This document shows, piece after piece, positions 41,689-50,900 of a stretch of DNA of 64,000 nt. The notes beneath the pieces were generated by a model. The model did not search any database and was not told where the DNA came from. It worked only from the letters and a program-made list of their open reading frames with translations. The stretch's first letter is position 1. Each line of letters begins with the position of its first letter. This stretch comes from Aurantiochytrium sp. KH105 (Eukaryota; Sar; Bigyra; Thraustochytrida; Thraustochytriidae): positions 124,001 through 188,000 of the forward strand of contig BGKB01000086.1 of assembly GCA_003116975.1 (NCBI GenBank). The letters are read 5' to 3'. A program made the position numbers and the translations under genes.

Positions 41689-41714
41689 CATTCATTCATT
41701 CATTCATTCATTCA
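41689..41714. repeat. (CATT)n microsatellite
   Basis: Perfect ATTC units seen directly. Confidence 0.9.
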
Positions 41715-42131
41715 TGCATGCTTGCATGCGCATTGTTCATCATCGCTGTCAATTCCTCCATCCATGATTCACTCATCCACTTCTTCAACCATGGCAAGTT
41801 TAACGCACACCATAGGACAGTCAAACTTACGTCGGCCAATGGCAGGCGGCGGCGCCACTCACGTGCTTCTTCTCGTCGTAGTAAGTCAACTCACTCACAC
41901 GTGCACACCCGCTCTTCTCCTTTTCTTCTTCTGGCTGGCCCCGCTTTCTTTCTTTCTTTCTTTCTCCTTTCCAAGTTTCTTTCTACCATGGCTACACCAT
42001 TGTGCGCGCAGTGCGCACACCTCTATAGTCCACTTGCGGCCGGCGCATACTATACTTCACCCGCCTGGCCGCGGAGGTATGTATGGCTTTGCCGACTTCC
42101 CGGCGCGGCGCGGCCTCTTGCGGGCCGGCGC

Positions 42132-42151
42132 CGCAAGTGGGCTATGGCCGC
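42132..42151 (+). promoter_or_regulatory. 20-bp element shared with the 60.5-kb promoter
   Basis: The sequence cgcaagtgggctatggccgc recurs exactly at 60322-60341. Here it lies 282 bp upstream of the SH3-LIM start and is flanked by three more GCAAGTGG/CCACTTGC cores (about 42030, 42153 and inverted at 42179). A candidate promoter element by recurrence only. Confidence 0.4.
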
Positions 42152-42433
42152 CCGCAAGTGGGCCGTGGGCCGCGATAACCCACTTGCCGCGGGCGCACGT
42201 GGACCTGGACTCGGCGCGTGCCGCGGAGGAGGACGAGCAGGAGGACGAGGCCGCGGAGCACAACGCGAAGGGCGCGAACGCGCAGAGCGTGTCGAGGTCG
42301 GGGCCCGGCGAGGTCGCTCCGAAGCGAGGACCGCGGCGCGCAGGCAGAGCGGGAAGGCGGGCGAGCGGAGGCGCGCGGCGAGAAGTGGAGCGGGCGAGGG
42401 CTAGCTAGCTGAAGCGCCAAGAGGCAGGCAAGC

Positions 42434-43729
42434 ATGGCGGACGAGGAGGGCACCCTGGCGGTGGCCATCTACGACTTCGAGCCGCTGCGCGATGACCACC
42501 TGAGGTTCAAGGCCGGAGATGTGCTGCTGGTGATGGAGATGAACGAGAACGGGTGGTGGAAGGGGTCCGACGCCGAAGGCCGCGTCGGCGAGTTCCCGTA
42601 CAACTACGTGGAGCTCCGCGACGGCGTCGGCGCGAGCTTCCCCGTGTGCAAGGCGCTCTTCGACTACGCGGGCGTCAACGACGGCGACCTCACGTTCCAG
42701 GAGGGCGACCTCGTCACCCTCATTCGCGAGCTCAACGCGGACTGGTGGGTCGGCCGCCTCAAGTCCGGAGAGGAGGGCACCTTTCCATCCGCGTACGTCG
42801 AGCGCACCGAGCTTGAGGACGTTGAGGCCGCCAAGGCCGAGAAGAAGAGGTGGAGCTCGATGCGCAAGGACGCCCAGCGCGCCCTCAAGGATGCTGAAAA
42901 GGAGAAGAAGGCTCTCGAGAAGAAACTCGCCAAAGAAAAGGCCGAGGCCGAGGAAAAGGAGCGCCTTCTCGAGGAGGCTCGCGCTGCCGCCGAGCGCGCT
43001 CGCGTCGCCGAGGAGGAACTCGCGCGCGTCAAGGCCGAGACCGCGCGCCTCAAACGCATGGAGGAAGAGCGTAAGGCACGCCGTAGCCAGCGCGCCTCCA
43101 TGCGCGTCGCTGCTGGCCAGGCCCGCGTCCGTGCCAAGGCCGATTCAGTCGCCAAGCGATTCGACGGCTTTTCCCCTGGCCCTGCGCCGCCCCCGAAAGC
43201 GTCAACTTATGATGACGACGACGACTTCTTTGGCAAGCCTGCAGACGAACCGCCCGTTCCTCCTCGCAAGACCGGCAGATCCACTGCGGCCAGTTCCAAG
43301 GCCATCTCCGAGGCTGACGCCGAAGAAGATGCAGACTCTGCTGCCAATGCCGAAGCCGAGGTCGTGGCCGAGGCTCCGCCTCGGGAAACGAAGTTCAAGT
43401 ACAACGCAAAGTTTGCCAATCTCGGTGGTGGTTCACGCTGCGCCACCTGCGGCAAGATTGTCGGCTTCGCAGACAAGGTCAAGGCACTTGGCAAAGAGTA
43501 CCACACCAATTGCTTTCGCTGCTCCACCTGCTCTGTCGTTTTGCGTCAGGGCGAGTGGCGCGGTCATGGCGAGTTCCCTTACTGCCACAAGTGCCATGCA
43601 CAGGGCTTTGGTATCAAGGGTTTCGGATTCGGTGGCTCCGTCGTTCCCGTCTCGGCGGGCTCTGGTCCTCCCGAGGCCGAAGTCGATGACGCCCCGCTCT
43701 TTGATTCCCTCAAAACATCTTCAACCTGA
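42434..43729 (+). CDS. SH3-SH3-coiled-coil-LIM adaptor protein
   Basis: 431 residues. Two SH3 domains span about 9-61 (ALYDF-like AIYDF, WWKG, FPYNYVEL) and 72-123 (ALFDY, DWWVG, FPSAYVE). A highly charged Lys/Glu/Ala coiled coil spans about 130-235. A linker carries PPVPPRK (273-279), an SH3-class-II ligand. A single LIM domain shows all eight ligands: C336, C339, H357, C360, C363, C366, C384 and C387 (C-x2-C-x17-H-x2-C-x2-C-x2-C-x17-C-x2-C). The combination suggests a cytoskeletal or endocytic adaptor linking proline-rich partners to a LIM-bound partner; no exact orthologue is recognised. The internal proline motif could bind its own SH3 domains. Start ATG 42434 follows GCAAGC and is the first in frame. 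Confidence 0.88.
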   Translation: MADEEGTLAVAIYDFEPLRDDHLRFKAGDVLLVMEMNENGWWKGSDAEGRVGEFPYNYVELRDGVGASFPVCKALFDYAGVNDGDLTFQEGDLVTLIRELNADWWVGRLKSGEEGTFPSAYVERTELEDVEAAKAEKKRWSSMRKDAQRALKDAEKEKKALEKKLAKEKAEAEEKERLLEEARAAAERARVAEEELARVKAETARLKRMEEERKARRSQRASMRVAAGQARVRAKADSVAKRFDGFSPGPAPPPKASTYDDDDDFFGKPADEPPVPPRKTGRSTAASSKAISEADAEEDADSAANAEAEVVAEAPPRETKFKYNAKFANLGGGSRCATCGKIVGFADKVKALGKEYHTNCFRCSTCSVVLRQGEWRGHGEFPYCHKCHAQGFGIKGFGFGGSVVPVSAGSGPPEAEVDDAPLFDSLKTSST

Positions 43730-44941
43730 CCATATTCAGTCAGGCAACAGAGGAGGCAATAGGACAGCCTCCAAGAAGGAATGGCAGAGACGCACGAACA
43801 AGACTGACAGATAAGTACCTTTCAGCTTTTTGTTCACATTTGTCGGACCTCGGGCACTCTTACTTGCATATAGTCAAGTCAAGTCAAGTCAAGTTGAGTC
43901 AAGGACGCTGGCTGACTGGCTGACTCTTCCCGCCCGAGAGCTCTCTCTTACTTTCTTTCTTTTCATCATTGGGCATGGAGATCCCATCGCTTGTTTACAG
44001 TCAGTCACAGCCGTGCGTGACTGCGCCCGCCCATGATCGATTACCTATTTCTCACTATCCCGATCACTCAGGCCACACGAAATGCAGCCGTCCATACTAC
44101 TCTATTCTTCATTTCTTTTCTCTTCGCTTCTCTTCTTTTCTCTGCAATATTGGAACGGCCTAAGCGCTTATTCATTTGTTCAATGTCGCTCAGACATCTT
44201 CAGCGCCCAGCTATACCTAGTTTTTTACTTTTAAAGAATAAAAGCAACATGCGCATGTGTTGTTCAATTCGTCGATCCGCCAGAGAATCAGTATCGCACG
44301 AGAAAAGAGCTTGCAGATGCTTCGTTCTTTACTTTCGCTGTTACAAGCTCCTTCGTTTGAAGTTTCTTGCCAAAAACAAACAATTAAATTGGTATCCATT
44401 TCAATCACGAGTCCCATCAACTCCCGCGTCATCGCTTCTGTCGCACGCAGACGCAGTGGACGACACGCAGAGCAACACATACAGGATGGCTCGAGCACCC
44501 CCGCAGAGAGACAAGTGAGAAAACATACTTCGGCGCCATTTTGCGCCGAATAATTGGGGTCCGTTGATGCTTTTTACAAACGGCGACTTGGCCTTTTTCC
44601 ACCTTTGGCTTTATTGTCAAATTTAACGCGTGCTCGCTTCGAGGCAGTGCGCTTGCTCGCTGCTGCGGCGGAGATCGATCAGGGGCACGAGCTTGCTGGG
44701 ATCGTTGCTTCACGTGCACCGCGAGCTGCTCACATTCTCACATGCAAGAACACATTTACCTGTCTCACGGTCCTCCTAATCTTAGCACCAGCACAAGAGT
44801 GCTCTTTCTCCTTTTCTCCCGTTCTCTATCTCTCACACGCGCGCGCACGCGTCGCGCGTCGGCCGCCAAAGAAAAGAAACGGCGGCTTCAGTCGTCTCGT
44901 CTCCACTCGACTCGATCAGCGCATACTCACGGAAGCGCAAC
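43730..44941. other. Intergenic
   Basis: 1.2 kb, AT-richer, with a CAAGT pentamer repeat (about 43874-43900). Only short frames occur. It presumably holds the 3' UTR of the SH3-LIM gene and the promoter of the giant gene. Confidence 0.6.
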
Positions 44942-47900
44942 ATGGGCGCGGCCGAGAATGTTGACTCACGGTCTGCCGGAAAGACCAAACGAAGACGACG
45001 CGTGAAAATGACACAACAATCTCTCACACGATCATCTCTGATGTATCTCCGTCAACTCGCGGGCCATGTCGAACCCATCCGATGCTGCGCATTCAACTCG
45101 AACCGACACCATGTCATCACTGCCTGTTCCAAAACCCTGCGATTGTGGACGCTTCAAAGAGAACTCAAGCGAGTGCAAATGCCAAGTCGAGGCGAAGGCA
45201 TGCTGCCAGCTCTCTTTAATGAAATCTTCTTCTTTGCACGAGAAGACCTCTACCTCGTAGTATGCGGAGGCGACCCCAACAACGCTTCCTCTAGCTATGC
45301 TGGCTACATTCTGGGCTTCCACGCAGGACTAACACCAGCTCTCGAGTTCGCCGCGCACAGTGACGCTCCCATTGTTGCCTCATTCTTTTCAGAATCGACG
45401 CAAGAGCTCGTGACATGCGATGCCAAAGCGCGCATTAAATTGTGGAGCTTTCGCCGCGCAGAGGGAGCCAAACTCCGCGTTTATCACAGGGGAACCTTCG
45501 AGGCAGACTTGGGGACCAATGAAGCAGTCTGCTCAATGACTGTGGTCCCCGAGCTTGCCATCTGTATTGTAGCCGCACCCTCCGGCAAGCTCGCCGTTGT
45601 TGATCTTGAAACCTTCAAGGCCATTGACCATTACGATTGCCTACAGGCAAATCCTGAGCGTATCAACACGCACGAATGCAAACTCTCCAAACTCGTTTTT
45701 GACGCAGATGCGCAACACCTCCTTATCGGCTTCACCGATGGCACTGTCGACCTCTTTTGCTTCTATCACGACGAATCAGCGCCCGATGCCCGACACATGC
45801 TGCTCTACATGACCTCCTTTAGTTGTCACAAGGGCACCGTCACGGATCTCTGCCTCATTCAAGGTATTGAGGGCGCCCTTTCATGTGGTGCCGACAGCCT
45901 CGTACGCCATTGGCGGCCTCTTACCAGTGCCGAGATTGGACGCTACCAGCACGTCCGACGCCCAGCGCCCGCCTCCTCCCAAGTCCCTGCGAATACAAAG
46001 CTCGAGGCAATTACGACGACGCGACTCGTTCCTCTTCGTCTCGAGGTTGATGCCATGTGCTCCAAGCAGCTTCTCATGGTCATCGCTGGTGAGCTTATTA
46101 CCTTGCTTGAGGTTCTCACGCCCTGTTTACCGTTTGCAGATGCCCCAGGCGAAATACAACTTGCCCACCCTGTTCCAGGACCAAGCCCTCCCGTAGCGTT
46201 TGACCCGCAGCTCAAGCGCTGGAGCCTTCAGCCCAATCGCCATCACATTGTTACATTTTCTCGAGATGCGAGCATTTCCATCCTTGATGCTGCAAGCGGC
46301 AAAGTAGCCTTTGCATTCAAGCTTCCCGCGCGAGTCCAGTTTGCAGAGCTCGAGGCGCGCACAGCAGCCGAGAGGGCCCTTCGCGCAAGCGCTGCTCCCT
46401 CGCCTCGTCACGTGCCGCGCCTCCGCACGCCCAAAAGTGTCAATCCCGGAGCGCTCGCATCTGCCGTATGTTATGCATGGTCTTCGACCCTCGCGCTCCA
46501 CTGCATCGGTTGGTCAGACGGCAAGCTCGACTTACGGGATTCTAATGCCGATCTCAAGTACGAGCTGCTTGATAACTCCAGTCTCGCCGCCATCGCAAGC
46601 GTCGTTGTCTTGCAAGTATCTGGGCCCGAGGCTGAGAATGTAGAGCGCATCGAGGAAGCCATTGCGCCCTCCTTTGGGTACAAACCGCTGAGGCCAGACT
46701 CGAGTCCAGCTAATTTGCTCATTCACTGCACTGAGAATGCCGAATTGGCTGATTTGCATCGCAAGCTCGAGGCATCCGACAAGTCGAACGATCCCTTTCT
46801 AGAGTCATTTGCCAAGAAGCCAAAGCATTCGCGAGGCAAACCGGCAACAGCCTCCGCCGCAATGCGCCGAGACAAAAACCAGAAAGCTTTGCTTGACCCT
46901 CTTGGCGCGCGAATTGCGCATATTCTCGTCTCTGGGAACGCCGAAGGCCACTTGCACATGTGGAATGTGGAAGCGGCCAGTATGGTCCGAACTGTCCGAG
47001 CGCATTCGGGGCCAGTCCAGTATGTGGGTTGCATCACCCCAGTGCAAATTGATGACCGTATTCAGGGTCTCTACGCGGGCTTTCCCGCAACGAGATGCCT
47101 ATACTCGGCAGGCCAGGACGGGTCCGTCAAGTTATGGACCCTGCCCGAAATGAAACTTGCTGGTTTTGTACAGACATGCACCGCTGCTTCGCGACCACTT
47201 TCGCATGGAAGCGCCGCGACATCGTCTTCGCACGGTCGCCCCGAATCGTCCTCCGCTACATCCTCGTTGCAAGCCCCTACACAGCTCTCGGCGATGCTCG
47301 TTCTCCCTCGACACGGTCTCTTTGTGTGTGGGCACGACAATGGATTTGTGCAGGTGTTTCCTCTCCCCGTTACGGCGACGCAAGCGGACGATCAGACAAT
47401 GAATCTTGCGCACGCACCGACCTTTTCTGAACGCGCTCACACCAAAAGAGTATCGGTTCTTTCCTCAAGCCTCTCTGATCCAGGCATTCTCCTTTCCGCG
47501 TCGCTCGATCACGGCGTCATGGTGTGGCAACTATCCCCTTCCGATGCTTCTCTTGTCCAAGCTCGAAGACTCACGTTTGCAGCGCCAGTGAGTGCTGCTT
47601 GCTTTACACCGATCTGTGATGAAATCGTTGTCACTGTTGGCAAATCCATGTCTCTGGTGAGCTTCTGGGACAAGGACGGCGCCGTCACAGTGAGCCCAGA
47701 AAACCTTTCTGTCTTGCCATCATTTGAAGTTGGAGGCAAGGCTCTCGTCCGGAACGAGGCAACGCAGGACGCGTCTTTGTCTGAAGAACCCTCTGTGGGT
47801 GATATTGATTCCTCGCTCGCGAGACCTGGATCACGAGAGCTTGTCAGGCCCAACACTTCCCAATTCATGTCGTCTATCAGTAAGATTTTAGACCAGATGG

Positions 47901-50900
47901 AAGAAATTGACGCCTCACTTTATCCCGCGCTCATGCCCGTCCAGCTTGATGTGCTGCGGGCCTCATTCGCCAAAGCCACCGTCGACGACAAGATATCGAT
48001 TGCTCCCCTAGAAAGTCTGCCGGAAATACTGTCGTCGCTTGGCTGGGCCGGAATTACGTGGGCTCATATTCAACCTGTTGCAGCGCGAGCGCAAGTGCCG
48101 CTGGACGGGCCATTTCTCAGTATTCACGAAACCATGGCCATCGCTGACGTCTTTATGGGCTCTCCCGAAGCGGACGAACTTCTTGGACCCATTCGCGCTC
48201 GTAGCGCAGAACAGCTTTTGCGTAGGGATGCAATGGCGCAAAAGACAGTTAAAAAGGGCGCCCAGACGAATTCTGCGGCTCGGTCTCGTGTCTCGAACGC
48301 ACCGCGCAAATACGCAGACATGTGTGCGACACGAACGATCATCACGTACAATAGTCTAGGCGAGAAAAGCTTCCCATCAGTGGTCAATGTCGCAGACAAG
48401 ATCTCCGCCCCTGGAAGATTGCATTGGGATGCCCACGTAAAGGTTGACACGCACGCTCCGCAGGCATTGGGCAACCACAAGTATCGCGGAGTCCCCGGGC
48501 GTGAGCTTGCAGCGCTTCCTCAACACTTTGCAAGGCTTTTCGCCTCGCGCTACGGAGAACGCGCATCTCAGGCCAGCCGAGGCTCGCTCCGGATACGTGC
48601 ACTACCGCTTATCTCTGTGACCCGAGGAATTCGTTCCGTTGTTGCCCAAAAAGTGATGCTTGACGCGCTAGCCTACGACGAAGGTCGTCCTCGCGTGTCC
48701 ATGTCACGCTGCGTCATTGAATGGCATTTGCATCGCTTCGGCAAGGATGCTAAAATGTGCAAGGTCGTGGCCGAACGCGTCCTCTCTTTTCTCAACGCAC
48801 TTCGCGCATACGCTGCCTCGGTATTGCCGTGTCGCACCCTTCTCTGCTTTGTGCTCTCTGGGCCACATCGTCGCAAGCCTTCTTCCGCGAATTTTTTCGT
48901 CGACATTATTCAGCAGCTCATCAACCGAGGCGTTGATTATGTACCACATCTCTTCACTTCTCGGCAAGACCCCCCTCCGCCCACTGATGTACTTGTTGCC
49001 GCTATTCGTGCAGTAATTCCTCGGCAGCACAGGCTGCAGCATGCAGTCCAATTGGCAGATGACCTTTGCGAGGCCGTGACGCTGAGACCAATGTTTCCCC
49101 AGGCAGAGATTCTCGAATACTTGGTAAACTGCTACGAGACATGGGCCACCTTTTCTCCGCGAAGACCCTCCTCGCCGCCACCTTCTTTGTCCGAGCCAGG
49201 GTCCCCGGTCAGTGCCGCATCACCGGTGTCGCCCTCGTCTTCCCCTTCTCCCTCCTCACCTGTGACTCCGACGACTGTGCAAATCGAGCCTCCTCACGGT
49301 ATTGTCGTACGACTTCTCAAGCCTCGGCCTCTTCGAATGTTGACGAGCTTTACGGGGATCACCAACGACGACCACGATCATATAGGACTATTGGAGCGGC
49401 GCGAAACGATCAAGAACATGGCCGTGCCCGTCGCCAAGGCTCTCGATGATCTTCCAGACATGCATTGGATTGCGACGGAGCGACCGCGGTACATGTCAGC
49501 CCCTGATATTACAGTTGAATCATCCAACTTGCCACAGCGCTCGAGCCCGACAGAAAAGGTTGACCCTTATCACTTTCAGACCAAAGATTTTGGGCGCCGA
49601 GGAAAGCGCTCCATCTTTGTAAATCGGACGAAGCGAGACAAAGGTGTCACTTCGCCAAAATCTCCTCAAAGTGAACGCCGGCGGAGCAGCGTCGCCTCTC
49701 CGACAGGAAAGAGTCCCAAGGACCGCAGTCCGATTTCTCCAGCGAGCATCGCGGCCACGAAAACCAACAAGAATACGGACGTCCGATATGGCCGGAATTC
49801 TGAGGGTGATCTTGATAAAGACGACGATGGCGGAACAAGTATACGGGGAGAAGGAGGAGATGACGATTGCGAGGAGGATGAGGATGACGACCTGAAGTCC
49901 TACCAGTCCTCAGTTTCTGTCACAAGCCACGACCCTGCTGTCTGGCTTCAAGGCGGTGAGGACGACGAACCTCTCTTTGTTCAGGAGGTCCCAAAGCCCG
50001 GAGATCCACCACCGGCGATTGTAGACCCCACGACCTTGTCAGCCACGTCATCAGGGCCCGGTGCTGACCCAGGTCTCGGGTCGCTCGAGCTGGCAGCACT
50101 TTTGTCTCCTGGACAGGCGGGCGGCGGCTCTTCGCCCGGTGGGCGTCGTAGTTCGCTCTTTGATCAGATTATGTCCCCACCACAGCGCGCAGAAGAACAG
50201 AGTGAAACGCAAAGCGAAGGCGCGTCTACAGATACGCGCAGCCGTACCGGAGAATCACAATTACGTCGCGAGAGTCGTCTTTCGCTCAACGGCCAGCGCA
50301 GATCAAGCCTCTTGCACGGTCTCGAGGCCGAAGATGACCACGATGGGAGCGGATATTCTCTTGAACGCCCCATCTCACGTGGTGCGACATTGTCCACGGC
50401 AGAGATCGAGATGGCGCGACGCTCATTTCGAGCTTCATTTTCTCTGGAAGAGCAAAAGGCTTTCGAGCTGAAGCGGCAGCTTTCGCACAATGCTCTCATT
50501 CTGAAGGAGATTCGTAAGGCAGAGGCTCTGATGCCCGCGTACCAGCTCAAGAAACGTGAGGCGAGCGCAAGAAGAATCCAGGCGCATGCGCGTGGATACC
50601 TCATTCGCAAAATTGTCTCCTCGCTCGCAGGGCCGTCCGTTGACGAAACCTATCTCGACTCGTTGTCTTTGGCTCAATCGAGCAATGGACCTCTCGGTAC
50701 TGAAACGCATGTTTCGATCCCAGGCGCTCTAGACGCTTCAAATGAAAGAGGCTACTCGCGCGAAGAGCCGGTTAGAAGTGTACACAGTCGCGATGGCTCT
50801 CCAGGGGGTAGAAGGCCTCCTTCCCCGGATGCAGTGCGCGTCCTCACATCGGGAAAATCGTCCATTGACGTCAACAACTTCATCTTTCATGCAGAGAATG

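Larger units (their letters stand above)
40169..42433. other. Intergenic, divergent between anoctamin and SH3-LIM genes
   Basis: 2.3 kb without a supported gene. It has T-rich tracts (40629-40650), a CATT tetranucleotide repeat (about 41689-41714) and, in the last 400 bp, several GCAAGTGG/CCACTTGC motifs including a 20-bp element shared with another promoter in this window. Two overlapping 262-codon frames at 41616-42408 look non-coding. Confidence 0.55.

Noticed and set aside
41616-42408. Two overlapping 262-codon frames upstream of the SH3-LIM gene
   Set aside because: They overlap in different frames, run through microsatellite and promoter-like DNA, and show no recognisable protein features.
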